Notes: generated by a model from the sequence alone, not told the origin. A DNA stretch of 64,000 bases from VXPQ01 sp965223485 (GCA_965223485.1 OZ244993.1:1302001-1366000), one strand, 5' to 3'; positions 38,088-47,698 are shown, counted from the first letter of the stretch. Program-made: numbers and translations.

Positions 38088-39122
38088 ATGGATATACCTC
38101 TTTACTGGACGGCGATCGTGGCGTTCGTCGTGCTGAATCTGATGATGCTCTCGGCTGCCGTGCTCGTGTACGCCGAGCGAAAAGTGTCGGGGTATATCCA
38201 GCTCCGGCCAGGTCCCGACCGCGTCGGGCCAAGAGGGTTTTTCCAGCCGTTCGCGGATGTACTCAAGCTGCTTTTCAAGGAAGACATCCGGCCCTTCTCG
38301 GCGAATCCTTTTATCCATTCGCTGGCTCCGGTGGTCATGGTGGTCGTGGCCATGTCCGTTCCCGCCGTGATCCCCTTTGCACGCGGGGTCGTTATTGCCG
38401 ATGTGGGACCGGGCGTCCTCGTCATTCTTGCCCTTACGTCCATCAGCGTCTACGGCATTACACTGGCAGGATGGAGTTCGAACAACAAATACTCCCTGCT
38501 GGGCGGGCTGCGTTCGGCGGCGCAGATGATTTCGTACGAATTGACGATGGGACTGGCTGTCGTGTCCGTGATTTTGCTTGCGGGCACGCTCAATGTCACG
38601 GGTATTGTCGAGGACCAGGCAGGGGGATGGGCGGTTCTCGGGTGGAATGTATTTCGTAATCCGATCGGCGCTATCCTTTTCGTGGTTACGGCGTTTGCCG
38701 AAACGAATCGCGCCCCGTTCGATTTGCCGGAGGCGGAACAGGAACTTGTCGGCGGGTACCACACGGAATACAGCGGCATGAAATTCGGCATGTTTTTTCT
38801 TGCCGAATACGTCAACTGGTGGGTCGCTTCGTTTGTCATTGTAACCCTCTTTTTCGGAGGGTATCTGGTACCGTTCGAACCCTTGCTGGTAGAGGCGTTT
38901 CCGGAACTTGCCGGTAGCATACTTCTCGGAGCGCTCCAGGTGCTGTCGCTGCTTGTCAAGGTGGCGTTTTTTGCGTTTCTGTTTATCTGGGTGCGATGGA
39001 CGCTGCCCCGATTCAAATACAACCAGCTTATGCAGTTGGGATGGAAGGTCCTGCTTCCGATCGCCCTGGTTAATGTCGTGGTCATAGCCCTCGGCATGAT
39101 CTTTTTCCGCATGGTTTTTTGA
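38088..39122 (+). CDS. nuoH: NADH-quinone oxidoreductase subunit H
   Basis: 344 residues, about eight transmembrane segments. Typical motifs: YAERKVSGYIQLRPGPDRVGP at residues 26-46, EDIRPF, SLLGGLRSAAQMISYELTMGL and NRAPFDLPEAEQELVGGYHTEYSG. It forms the membrane part of the quinone cavity. Its TGA overlaps the TTG start of rpe. nuoI-N do not follow, so the remaining complex I genes must lie elsewhere. Confidence 0.96.
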   Translation: MDIPLYWTAIVAFVVLNLMMLSAAVLVYAERKVSGYIQLRPGPDRVGPRGFFQPFADVLKLLFKEDIRPFSANPFIHSLAPVVMVVVAMSVPAVIPFARGVVIADVGPGVLVILALTSISVYGITLAGWSSNNKYSLLGGLRSAAQMISYELTMGLAVVSVILLAGTLNVTGIVEDQAGGWAVLGWNVFRNPIGAILFVVTAFAETNRAPFDLPEAEQELVGGYHTEYSGMKFGMFFLAEYVNWWVASFVIVTLFFGGYLVPFEPLLVEAFPELAGSILLGALQVLSLLVKVAFFAFLFIWVRWTLPRFKYNQLMQLGWKVLLPIALVNVVVIALGMIFFRMVF

Positions 39123-39787
39123 TAATATCTTCTTCCATCATTGCCTCGGATGCTGCGTGCCTTGGGGCTCAGGCACGGGAAGCGCTGGATGCCGGCGTCG
39201 ACTGGCTCCATATTGATGTGATGGATGGACGGTTCGTGCCGAACATTACAGTGGGCCCCTTCGTGGTGGAAGCGCTTCGGCCTCTTGCCGACGAGACCGG
39301 GGCCAAGCTGGATGTGCATCTGATGATCGAGGAGCCTCGCCGGTATGTGGACGATTTCATCACGGCGGGCGCCGACATCGTTACGGTGCATGTGGAAGGT
39401 TGTCCGCATCTTCACCGCGTACTGACGCATATCCGGTCTCGCGGAGCCATGGCCGGCGTTACCCTCAATCCGGGAACTTCGCTTTCGGCTATCACAGAGG
39501 TGCTTCCCGACGTGGATATGGCGCTGGTCATGTCGGTCGATCCCGGCTTCAGCGGCCAGAAATATATCCCCGAATCGACGGAGAAAATCCGCCGGCTCAG
39601 AGGCATGCTCAATCAGATGGCGTCCCGCGCCTGGTTGCAGGTCGATGGAGGAATCCATGCAGGCAATGTCCACGATGTGGTCCGGGCCGGGGCCACGGTA
39701 GTGGTAGCAGGCAAGGCAGTGTTCGGCGGCGCTTCCATAGCCGACAATGTGCAGGCGCTTCGGGATGCGGCTGCTCTTGAAGCCTGA
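39119..39787 (+). CDS. rpe: Ribulose-phosphate 3-epimerase
   Basis: 222 residues. TIM-barrel enzyme of the pentose phosphate pathway, interconverting ribulose 5-phosphate and xylulose 5-phosphate. Visible are SIIASDAACLG, DWLHIDVMDGRFVPNIT (with catalytic Asp), VHLMIEEP, VMSVDPGFSGQKY and VDGGI with VVAGKAVFG at the phosphate site. The start is a TTG whose last base pairs with the nuoH stop (TTGA overlap), which suggests coupled translation. priA follows four bases later. Confidence 0.95.
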   Translation: MIISSSIIASDAACLGAQAREALDAGVDWLHIDVMDGRFVPNITVGPFVVEALRPLADETGAKLDVHLMIEEPRRYVDDFITAGADIVTVHVEGCPHLHRVLTHIRSRGAMAGVTLNPGTSLSAITEVLPDVDMALVMSVDPGFSGQKYIPESTEKIRRLRGMLNQMASRAWLQVDGGIHAGNVHDVVRAGATVVVAGKAVFGGASIADNVQALRDAAALEA

Positions 39788-39791
39788 TCGC

Positions 39792-42038
39792 ATGTTTGCC
39801 GAGGTGGCGTTTCCCCTTCCGCTCCCCAAACCCTTTATATACCGCGTTCCTACGGGGATGTCCGGTGTGGCCGTCGGCTCTCGGGTGCTCGCGCCGTTTG
39901 GACCGCGTCGCATGACCGGTATCGTCACGGCCCTGCGCCAGGACGCCGCCGCCATCGAGCATACGAAAGACTTGCTTGCGTCGCTTGATGCGTTGCCGTC
40001 GGTTTCTGCCGAACTGTTCGACCTCGTCCGGTGGATGGCGGACTACTACGTATGTTCATGGGGCGAGGTGTTCCGGGTCATGATGCCGGCGGGCATGCTT
40101 TCGGGCAATCCGGCCAGGGTCAGGCTCGAACGGCGCGTGCGATTTGCTCCTGCGTGGCGGCACGCAAAGGCTGTGAACGCCTTACGCACCGAATTGCGCG
40201 GTCCCAGACAGATAGCGGTCATCGAATCGCTGGCCGGATATGCCGCCGAAGGCTTGCAGGAGCCCCGGCAGTCCGATGTGCTTGCCCGCGCAGGCGCTGC
40301 TTCTTCAACGCTCCGAAGTCTTGTGCAGCGCGGTGTGCTCGAGGTTGTTGAGGCGGAAGCGATCCGCGGCGGGGTAATCGATGCGGGGAAGGGAGAGGCG
40401 CTTCCGGATCGTACGTTGCATCCTGCGCAGGCCGAAGCGCTGCACTCCATTTCTGCATGTATCGACGCCGGGCGGTTCCACACCTTTCTGCTGCATGGGG
40501 TAACGGGCAGCGGGAAGACGGAGGTGTATATCGAGGCTCTGAAGCAAACGATCCGGCGCGGCCGTACCGGAATCGTTCTGGTCCCTGAGATTGCGCTCAC
40601 TCCACAAATCGTTCGCCGTTTCAGAGCGCATTTCGGAAGCCGCATCGCCGTATTTCATTCCGGTATGAGCGCAGGCGAGCGATTCGATACATGGCGGCTT
40701 TTGCGGGCGGGCCGGTTTGCCGCCGTCGTCGGGCCGCGGTCTGCGGTGCTTGCGCCCTTGTCGAACCTCGGATTGCTGGTCGTGGACGAGGAGCATGGAC
40801 AGTCCTACAAGCAGCAAAATCCGGCGCCGCGCTATCATGCCCGCGATGTGGCCGTCATGCGGGCGCGCATGAACGACGCCGTGTGCATTCTCGGATCGGC
40901 TACGCCCAGCCTGGAGAGTCACTACAATGCACAACGCGGAAAGTATACGTTGTTGTCCCTTCCCGAACGAGCAAGGCGCTCTGTGGGCAAGCCGGCTTCT
41001 TTGCCGACCGTGCGCATTATAGACCTCCGAGGTACGGCCTCCTCCACCTCGTTGTCGCCCTGGCTCGAAGATGCTATCGGGCAACGGCTTGCCCGATCCG
41101 AACAAGTTATTCTCCTTCAGAACCGGCGAGGCTATGCCCCCTTGCCTGAATGTGTGCGTTGCGGTTGGTCGCCGGAATGCGAGGATTGCTCGATCACTAT
41201 GGTCTTCCACAAGAGCGGCAATCGCCTGCGGTGCCATTATTGCGGGCGCACGGCGCCGTTTCGCGAACGCTGTCCGAATTGCGGAGATGCATCGATCGAG
41301 GCGTTTGGAACCGGCACGCAGCGCGTCGAGGAGGAACTGGAAGTGCGTTTTCCGGAAGCGCGCATCGTACGTATGGACCTCGATACCACCTCTGCGAAAG
41401 ATGCGCACGAATTGCTGCTCCAGCGCTTCGAGGAGGGGCATGCGGATATTCTCGTGGGAACGCAGATGGTTGCGAAAGGCTTCGATTTCGAGCGCGTCAC
41501 GCTGGTTGGCGTGATCAATGCGGATATCGGTTTGCTGCTGCCCGACTTTCGCGCCGAAGAACGCGCCTACCAATTGCTTTCGCAGGTGGCCGGGCGGGCA
41601 GGACGCGCTTCGCTGCCGGGCGAAGTGGTCATACAAACAAGGAACCCCGACCGCCCTGTCCTGCGCTATGCGCGCGATCATGACTACGAAACATTTGCAA
41701 CACGCCAGTTGGCGGAACGCCGGGCGCTGTGTTACCCGCCGTTCGGGCGTATGGCGGGAATAGCGTTCAGGGGACCTCGCGCCCGGGATGTGGCCGATCT
41801 GGCCCGGCGGTGGACGGATGCGCTCAGGAAAGAAGCGGCTGGCGCCCAGGTCATGGGGCCGGAAGAGGCCTTCATAGGCCGGGTAAAGAAGCAGTACCGG
41901 TATCATTCCATCGTGAAGCGCCGTCGCGGCGACCGCATCCACCTGCAGGAGGCCTTGCGGACCGTGGAGGAGGGTATGCGTTCGCTTCCGGCCGGTTGCC
42001 GCGTAAACATCGACATAGATCCGGTCGGCTTTTTCTGA
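39792..42038 (+). CDS. priA: Primosomal protein N' (replication restart helicase PriA)
   Basis: 748 residues from ATG 39792 (MFAEVAFPLPLPKPF), four bases after rpe. N-terminal DNA-binding region, then SF2 helicase motifs: GVTGSGKTEVY near residue 236, DEEHGQSYKQ, GSATPSLES, and GTQMVAKGFDFERV with VAGRAGR at the end. Between the two helicase lobes lies the zinc-binding stretch of CVRCGW, CEDC, CHYCG and CPNCG pairs. PriA reloads the replicative helicase at stalled forks and D-loops. Confidence 0.96.
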   Translation: MFAEVAFPLPLPKPFIYRVPTGMSGVAVGSRVLAPFGPRRMTGIVTALRQDAAAIEHTKDLLASLDALPSVSAELFDLVRWMADYYVCSWGEVFRVMMPAGMLSGNPARVRLERRVRFAPAWRHAKAVNALRTELRGPRQIAVIESLAGYAAEGLQEPRQSDVLARAGAASSTLRSLVQRGVLEVVEAEAIRGGVIDAGKGEALPDRTLHPAQAEALHSISACIDAGRFHTFLLHGVTGSGKTEVYIEALKQTIRRGRTGIVLVPEIALTPQIVRRFRAHFGSRIAVFHSGMSAGERFDTWRLLRAGRFAAVVGPRSAVLAPLSNLGLLVVDEEHGQSYKQQNPAPRYHARDVAVMRARMNDAVCILGSATPSLESHYNAQRGKYTLLSLPERARRSVGKPASLPTVRIIDLRGTASSTSLSPWLEDAIGQRLARSEQVILLQNRRGYAPLPECVRCGWSPECEDCSITMVFHKSGNRLRCHYCGRTAPFRERCPNCGDASIEAFGTGTQRVEEELEVRFPEARIVRMDLDTTSAKDAHELLLQRFEEGHADILVGTQMVAKGFDFERVTLVGVINADIGLLLPDFRAEERAYQLLSQVAGRAGRASLPGEVVIQTRNPDRPVLRYARDHDYETFATRQLAERRALCYPPFGRMAGIAFRGPRARDVADLARRWTDALRKEAAGAQVMGPEEAFIGRVKKQYRYHSIVKRRRGDRIHLQEALRTVEEGMRSLPAGCRVNIDIDPVGFF

Positions 42039-42107
42039 CCGGCGGGCTACTTTACCGTTGCCGTCTCTCCTACAGGAACCCTGCCGATTTGTGCGGGTAT
42101 CTTCGTC

Positions 42108-42212
42108 AAGGGCAAGTTCCGTACGGTCTGCTCCCTGTGAATCCTGTCAGGGCCGGAAGGCAGCAGCAGTAAATAGGTTGAAGCGACGCGATACGGGTAG
42201 CTTGCCCCTCTT
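42108..42212 (+). ncRNA. ffs: Signal recognition particle RNA, small bacterial type (4.5S)
   Basis: Contains the invariant SRP loop region near 42133-42172, with CAGGGCCGG, the GGAAGGCAGCAGC apical loop motif and the asymmetric loop. Outer stem: GGGCAAG at 42110-42116 pairs with CTTGCCC at 42201-42207. It binds Ffh to target nascent membrane proteins. It lies just after priA and before yajC, another translocation gene. Confidence 0.93.
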
Positions 42213-42216
42213 TTTT
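42195..42216 (+). terminator. Intrinsic-type terminator at the end of the SRP RNA
   Basis: The 3' arm of the SRP stem (CTTGCCCC) is followed at once by a C and six T residues (42211-42216), the usual end of this small RNA. Confidence 0.6.
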
Positions 42217-42244
42217 CACCCCGACACCATACGCAACCCCGCTC

Positions 42245-42556
42245 ATGTCCTTATACGAGACGTTCCTGATGGGAGGGTCGGCCAACGGAGAGTCGAACCC
42301 GATGGCCATGTTCCTGCCGCTGATCCTGATTTTTGTCGTTTTCTACTTTTTCATTATCCGGCCCCAGAAGAAAAAGGAAACCCAGCGCAAGCAAATGATC
42401 TCAGCCGTCCGCAAGGGGGACAAGGTCATTACGCTTGGCGGAGTGCACGGCGCGGTGACCCAGGTGGACGACACCAGCGTGCTCGTTCAGGCGGATACAA
42501 ATGTCAAGTTGCGCGTCGAGAAAAGCGCTATTGCGAGCGTGGATACGAAGGGGTAA
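42245..42556 (+). CDS. yajC: Preprotein translocase subunit YajC
   Basis: 103 residues: a single transmembrane helix (FLPLILIFVVFYFFIIRP) near residues 23-40, then RPQKKKETQRK and a soluble domain with IRKGDKVITLGG-like VRKGDKVITLGGVHG. It belongs to the SecDF-YajC complex that assists Sec export. secDF is not adjacent. ribBA follows about 100 bases later on the same strand. Confidence 0.95.
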   Translation: MSLYETFLMGGSANGESNPMAMFLPLILIFVVFYFFIIRPQKKKETQRKQMISAVRKGDKVITLGGVHGAVTQVDDTSVLVQADTNVKLRVEKSAIASVDTKG

Positions 42557-42653
42557 TCTATTCTCGTGCGGAAGCGGGGCCTTTTCCGTTTCCGGCCGTT
42601 TGTTTTGCCGAAAGATCAATCGATTAGGCATGAATGACATGGGGTAAGGCGTC

Positions 42654-43931
42654 ATGGGAAAGACACCCGACACGGCCTGGATGAAGCGATCGTTCGACAC
42701 GATCGAGGACGCTGTTCGGGAGTTGGCGGAGGGGCGGCTCGTCATTGTTGTCGATGACGAGGATCGTGAGAACGAAGGGGATTTCATAGGGGTTGCAGAC
42801 AGGATTACCCCCGAGACCGTCAACTTCATGGCGACGCATGGCCGCGGTCTAATCTGTGCGGCGCTTACCCGGGAACGGGCTGCGGATCTTGACCTCGACA
42901 TGATGGTCGACGGCAATACCTCGCTCTACAACACCCCGTTTACGGTGTCGGTCGATTTCAAGACCGGTACCACGACGGGCATTTCGGCCCCGGATCGCGC
43001 CCGGACATTTCGCGCCCTTGCCGACCCGGAAAGTCGCCCATCGGATTTTGCGCGTCCGGGCCATGTCTTCCCTCTTCGATCCCGGGACGGCGGTGTCTTG
43101 CGCCGCGCCGGACATACCGAGGCGGCGGTGGATCTGGCCCGCATGGCCGGATGCGCTCCGGTTGGGGTGCTTGTGGAAATCATGACCGAGGAAGGCATGA
43201 TGGCGCGCACACCCGATCTGCTGGAAATGGCGGACCGGTTCGACCTGCGCATTATTACGATCAAGGATCTCATCGCGCACCGGATGATGACGGAATGTCT
43301 CATACGGCGCGTCGTGGAGGTTGATTTACCGACCCTGCACGGTGATTTCAGGCTGATTGCTTACCAGGATACGCTCAGCGAGGAAGCCCATCTTGCCCTG
43401 GTAAAGGGAAACTGGACAGAAGAAGAACCGGTGCTCGTACGCGTACATTCGCAATGCGTCACCGGGGACATTTTCGGTTCGCTGCGGTGCGATTGCGGGG
43501 AACAGATGGCCATGGCGATGCAGCAGGTGGAAGCGGAAGGGCGCGGCGTCGTGTTGTATATGAAACAGGAGGGGCGCGGCATCGGCCTGCTTAACAAACT
43601 GCGCGCCTACAAGCTGCAGCAGGAGGAGGGCATGGATACGGTGGAGGCCAACGAGGCGCTCGGATTCAGGATGGATCACCGGGATTACGGCATCGGGTGC
43701 CAGATTTTGCGCAATCTGGGGATTCGAAAGCTCTGTCTCCTGACGAACAATCCGACGAAACGGGTCGGGCTGGCCGGCTACGGACTTGAGATCGTTGAAC
43801 GTCTTCCCATCGAAACATCACCGAATACGGTGAACCACCACTATCTCAAGACCAAGCGGGATCGTATGGGCCACTTGATTCTGGGTGACGTGGACGAGCA
43901 TGATCGCACCATGCTCAGGAAAGTGCTGTAG
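42654..43931 (+). CDS. ribBA: Bifunctional 3,4-dihydroxy-2-butanone-4-phosphate synthase / GTP cyclohydrolase II
   Basis: 425 residues. RibB domain (about 1-210): DDEDRENEGDFIG with the acidic metal ligands, THGRGLIC, the GHVFPLRSRDGGVLRRAGHTEAAVDL region. RibA domain (about 215-425): HSQCVTGDIFGSLRCDCGEQ with three zinc cysteines, GRGIGLLNKLRAYKLQ and the RTVRSKNN-like LLTNNPTKR. It supplies both precursors for riboflavin. No FMN riboswitch was found upstream. Confidence 0.96.
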   Translation: MGKTPDTAWMKRSFDTIEDAVRELAEGRLVIVVDDEDRENEGDFIGVADRITPETVNFMATHGRGLICAALTRERAADLDLDMMVDGNTSLYNTPFTVSVDFKTGTTTGISAPDRARTFRALADPESRPSDFARPGHVFPLRSRDGGVLRRAGHTEAAVDLARMAGCAPVGVLVEIMTEEGMMARTPDLLEMADRFDLRIITIKDLIAHRMMTECLIRRVVEVDLPTLHGDFRLIAYQDTLSEEAHLALVKGNWTEEEPVLVRVHSQCVTGDIFGSLRCDCGEQMAMAMQQVEAEGRGVVLYMKQEGRGIGLLNKLRAYKLQQEEGMDTVEANEALGFRMDHRDYGIGCQILRNLGIRKLCLLTNNPTKRVGLAGYGLEIVERLPIETSPNTVNHHYLKTKRDRMGHLILGDVDEHDRTMLRKVL

Positions 43932-43935
43932 GCGA

Positions 43936-44532
43936 TCACCGGGATGTCATATCCCGGTACAACCGTTCCACCTTGCGCCGCAGTTGCTCCGGGTCCCCGT
44001 CGTTTTCGAGTACGATGTCGGCCCGCTCCCGCAGGATGGAGGGATCGGCCTGATTCGCCATTCTGGCGGCCACGTCTTCATGCGAGACGCCGTCTCGTTC
44101 GCACACCCGCTTGATGCGCACCGGAAGAGGGGCTTCTACCACCGCCACGGTATCCAACTGGTGCTCTGCGCCCGCTTCGAAGATCAGGGCGGCCTCCTTG
44201 ACCATGAGCGGCGCCTCCTCGCGCTGCGCTTGTTGCGCCGCTTCCTCGAACCGTTTCAGTACCCGGGGATGGACCAGCGCATTGAGCCGGTCGAGCAGGG
44301 CTTTATCGGAAAACGCCATCCGGGCAAGGAAGCGCCGGTCCAGGCTGCCGTCGGGCCGATAGCTCTCCGGGCCAAAAACGTCGATAACGCGCCGGCGTAT
44401 CGAGGCATCGTCCGTGAGCAGCCTTTTCGCTTCGTCGTCCGCGTAGAACACCCGTGCGCCGAGCTCTTCCAACATACGGCATACGGTCGTTTTGCCGCTT
44501 CCGATGCCACCCGTAACGCCAAGTCGCTTCAT
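43936..44532 (-). CDS. coaE: Dephospho-CoA kinase
   Basis: 198 residues. P-loop GGIGSGKTTVCRML at the N-terminus, followed by GARVFYADDEAKRLL (the acidic ADD motif) and LNALVHPRV. It phosphorylates dephospho-CoA, the last step of coenzyme A synthesis. It is convergent with ribBA, four bases away, and lies just upstream, on the same strand, of the unknown barrel gene. Confidence 0.95.
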   Translation of the reverse strand: MKRLGVTGGIGSGKTTVCRMLEELGARVFYADDEAKRLLTDDASIRRRVIDVFGPESYRPDGSLDRRFLARMAFSDKALLDRLNALVHPRVLKRFEEAAQQAQREEAPLMVKEAALIFEAGAEHQLDTVAVVEAPLPVRIKRVCERDGVSHEDVAARMANQADPSILRERADIVLENDGDPEQLRRKVERLYRDMTSR

Positions 44533-44545
44533 GGTTTCGGGATGG

Positions 44546-46630
44546 TTACAATCTCCAGGACGCTACCATGGAAATGTTCGGAATGATTTTGCGATCTCCG
44601 GACCGTGCTGCTTGTCGGATATGATCGGCCCGCGTTTCAGGGAGTGTCCCGAAGAGGCGCCGCCGGACGTGCTGCATATTTAACCAACCGTTCAGTCGGA
44701 GCATCGACCGACCGGGCATAGGCCAGGAGATCGAACAAATTGGACCCATTTGTTCAATGATGGTTCGTCCCGGGCGCGTGATGCTTGCCGTGATCGGTTT
44801 TCCTGTGTTGTCCCGTTGCCGTGTTCCGTCCTCGTTCCGGATATCGTACCGTACGGTGGCTGCCCGCTCAAAGTCGCTGCGAATGAAGAGGCGCGCTCCA
44901 ATAGAGGCGGTAATGCCTTGCCGCGTACGCACCTGTAGACGCACTCGCGCGCTGTAGGTGCGCAAGGTGTCGAACGGGATTTCCGCGAAGTGATCCCACA
45001 GGAGATTGCCGAGGCGCAAGTCACTGAAGCTGCCGTCCGCATAGATGGCGGGTCCGCTTCGAAAACGGTGTTCCCCATCCAGTTCATACCGCAGTTCCCG
45101 TGCAGATTGATCGATGGCTCTTCGGCCGGGGAGTACGAAATCGTGCACGGTATACGTCGCGCGGATTTCCGTTCCCATGCGCAGTCGCGTACGGCTTCCC
45201 GGAGTCCATGTGAAGGCGGGCCGCAGGCGCAGGGAGCGTCGGACATTGTTTTCCACCGAGCGGTCGGCGTTCAGGTAGACGGTGTGGTACCAGGTGCCCA
45301 GCAAACGCATCTCTGTGCTCAACCTTCGGTTTATCGCAATACGCGCTCCCATTTGACCGGTATGGTACAACTCGTCCCGGTCGTCCAGATTCGCTTCAGG
45401 CGTGTCGTGACGGAGGATGCTGCTGCTGCCGTCGAAGGTCAAGGTGAGCCGCCCCAGCCCGGCTCGTCCGCGCGCATGCAGGGCAAACAGGCCCTGGTCG
45501 TAATCCGCCTGCTGGAGCAGATTCGCCTTTTGCGCCACTTGTGTCCGGGGGAGGTCCTCCCGGTTCGTCAGTCGCCGCCGCTCCACTTCGGCGCCGACCC
45601 GGGCCGAAAGGTTCGCCATGAAACGACCGGTGTCCTGTTCTCCGTATCCGATACCAATCTGGCCGTCCACCATGCGCCGGTTGAACGCCGTATCGAAGAA
45701 GAACGCATTCTCCGGGGCGCCCAGCGTCCGGATCCGGCGGTTGTTCGTTCCTGCATCCATGCGTCCGGTCAGTCGTATGGACCGGTAGATCGGGGCTTCG
45801 ATCTCCATACTGACATTCAGCGTATCTCCGGCGGTGGCCTCCACGGTTTCCGAAACGCGATCTTCTGTGGTTCGATTCAAAAACGAGACGGCCTGATAGG
45901 CGTCGCGACGGTAGTTGCTGTACCGGACATCCGTCGCGATACGCAGATTGTCGAACGAGCGAATCGCATTACCCGCCATGCGTATTGCCCGACCCCGCCG
46001 CGGGTCAATGAACCGGTACGACGCATCTCCTGCAACCTCGATGCGGTATGCGTTCATGGGTGCAGGAGACCATGCTACGCCGAGGGCATACGCGGGCCCG
46101 ATATCCATGCGCAGCGTGCGCTCGCCGGCGCCGCTTCCGATACCTGGACGGCGATCCCATGCCAGACCTGCGGCCGGCTCGATACGAAGATTTCGTCCCG
46201 GTTGGAACAGTACGCCGGAGTACACTTCCTGTGAAAACACGCGGCTTTGCGTGTACCAGTGGGATCGTCCTCGCGCCTGCACGCCCCAGTGCGTTCCCAG
46301 AGGGCGGCCAATGCGCCAGTTGAGGAGATTTTCGTCCCGAAAACTCAGCCGGTCCCTGAAGAGGGCGAATGCGTCCGAACGGAACCGGTTGTCGAGCGTG
46401 GCGCTCCATTTTCCGATATGTTGGGAAAGCAGTGTTTTAGCGGTCCAGCGATACCGGTTGATGTCCCGTTCGAAGCCGGTTTCGATCAGTTGCCTCTCAG
46501 GGCCCGTTTGTTGTCCGGTTTGCTGTGGCGCCTGCGCTCGAGCCTGTGCTGTCCCGAGCATTGCCAGTATGCCCGCGAGCGCGACACGTCCGGCGCCGGT
46601 ACGAAAGGTCCCTCGAAGGAATGCACGCAT
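44546..46630 (-). CDS. Putative outer-membrane beta-barrel protein of unknown function
   Basis: 694 residues from ATG 46628-46630, chosen for its signal peptide ending near AQARAQ; the open frame continues to 46891 over the HIT gene. The mature protein is rich in alternating Tyr/Arg/Asp beta-strand segments (for example LRMDIGPAYALGVAWSPAP, NRRLSTEMRLLGTWYHTVY) and ends SMVASWRL with an aromatic near the C-terminus, typical of barrels. I do not recognise a family. No enzyme motif seen. Downstream of the HIT gene on the same strand. Confidence 0.7.
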   Translation of the reverse strand: MRAFLRGTFRTGAGRVALAGILAMLGTAQARAQAPQQTGQQTGPERQLIETGFERDINRYRWTAKTLLSQHIGKWSATLDNRFRSDAFALFRDRLSFRDENLLNWRIGRPLGTHWGVQARGRSHWYTQSRVFSQEVYSGVLFQPGRNLRIEPAAGLAWDRRPGIGSGAGERTLRMDIGPAYALGVAWSPAPMNAYRIEVAGDASYRFIDPRRGRAIRMAGNAIRSFDNLRIATDVRYSNYRRDAYQAVSFLNRTTEDRVSETVEATAGDTLNVSMEIEAPIYRSIRLTGRMDAGTNNRRIRTLGAPENAFFFDTAFNRRMVDGQIGIGYGEQDTGRFMANLSARVGAEVERRRLTNREDLPRTQVAQKANLLQQADYDQGLFALHARGRAGLGRLTLTFDGSSSILRHDTPEANLDDRDELYHTGQMGARIAINRRLSTEMRLLGTWYHTVYLNADRSVENNVRRSLRLRPAFTWTPGSRTRLRMGTEIRATYTVHDFVLPGRRAIDQSARELRYELDGEHRFRSGPAIYADGSFSDLRLGNLLWDHFAEIPFDTLRTYSARVRLQVRTRQGITASIGARLFIRSDFERAATVRYDIRNEDGTRQRDNTGKPITASITRPGRTIIEQMGPICSISWPMPGRSMLRLNGWLNMQHVRRRLFGTLPETRADHIRQAARSGDRKIIPNISMVASWRL

Positions 46631-46718
46631 GGCGAGACATACGGAAACGGCAATGCGGTAGAGGGAAGACAGGAGCGTTTGCCCGCGCTTTCCCGGAAAA
46701 TGTGCGAAGGCTTCGATG

Positions 46719-47066
46719 TCAGCCCGGCGGCCAGCCCAGAGATCGCCCGCCAAGAAGGTGCAGGTGGATATGATCCACCGATTGTCCGGCTGCCGGGCCA
46801 CAATTGAAGACCGTCCTGTACCCCTCTGCAAGTCCTTCTTGAGCGGCCAACTCCCGCGCCACCGTGACAAGGTGTCCGACCAGTTGTTCATCCGCTTCGG
46901 TGAGGTCGTTCAGCTCCGGAATGGGTTTTCGAGGAACGATCAGGATATGTACGGGCGCTTGCGGAGCGATGTCCCGGAATGCGAAACACTGTTCGTCCTC
47001 ATACACCATATCGGACGGAATGTCTCCATCCGCTATTTTTTGAAAAAGCGTTCTTGTATCGGCCAT
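46719..47066 (-). CDS. HIT family (histidine triad) nucleotide-binding protein
   Basis: 115 residues from ATG 47064-47066 (MADTRTLF); the longer frame to 47183 has no family support. The triad is DHIHLHLLGGR near the C-terminus, with FAFRDIAPQAPVHILIVPRK before it. HINT-type proteins hydrolyse purine nucleoside phosphoramidates. It lies about 90 bases upstream of the barrel gene on the same strand. Confidence 0.94.
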   Translation of the reverse strand: MADTRTLFQKIADGDIPSDMVYEDEQCFAFRDIAPQAPVHILIVPRKPIPELNDLTEADEQLVGHLVTVARELAAQEGLAEGYRTVFNCGPAAGQSVDHIHLHLLGGRSLGWPPG

Positions 47067-47284
47067 GTCGCGTGGAAACGTCAGATCGTCCGGAGTATCT
47101 TTTACAGACGACTGTTTTCCCGTTCGTTGGTGTTCGGTAATGCTTGCCTGATCGAATATAAACGAACATCGGACAGGCTTCAACGTGAAAGGAAAATCGG
47201 GGCCTGTCCTGTGGCTATACTTGCTGCTATACCTGCCGCCATGTCCCCGGCCATTGTATCTGACGGCATGAAGTCCGATTTCCT

Positions 47285-47698
47285 ATGGCGCTTGTTTACG
47301 TAACCCGTACGGTGCATTTTAACGCGGCTCATCGGCTACACAATCCTGAGAAGTCCGACGCCTGGAATCGTAGCACGTACGGCCGGTGCAATAACCCGAA
47401 CGGGCATGGGCACAATTACGTGCTGGAGGTGACCGTTGCCGGCGAACCCGATAAGGACACCGGGTACGTCATTGATTTGTCCGAACTGAAGCGTATTGTC
47501 CAGAAGAAAATCGTGGACAAGTGCGACCATGCTCACCTGAATATGGACGTGGATTTCATGCAGGGCGTTCTGCCTTCCACCGAGCAGTTCGCCATAGCGA
47601 TCTGGCGCGAGTTGGAGGACGCCATTCCAGCAGGAACGTTGCATAAGGTCCGGCTCGCGGAAACGAACAACAATTCGGTTGAATACTTCGGTGAGTAA
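47285..47698 (+). CDS. 6-pyruvoyl-tetrahydropterin synthase family protein
   Basis: 137 residues. Zinc ligands His16 (FNAAHRLH), His41 and His43; Cys35 in the motif GRCNNPNGHGHNY, which matches the animal-type PTPS pattern (C-x5-HGH) rather than the QueD pattern (CxxxHGH). The ending LAETNNNSVEYFGE is also PTPS-like. It would turn dihydroneopterin triphosphate into 6-pyruvoyl-tetrahydropterin. folE starts 21 bases downstream and a short-chain reductase follows, which supports pterin synthesis. A queuosine role (QueD) is the alternative. Confidence 0.9.
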   Translation: MALVYVTRTVHFNAAHRLHNPEKSDAWNRSTYGRCNNPNGHGHNYVLEVTVAGEPDKDTGYVIDLSELKRIVQKKIVDKCDHAHLNMDVDFMQGVLPSTEQFAIAIWRELEDAIPAGTLHKVRLAETNNNSVEYFGE

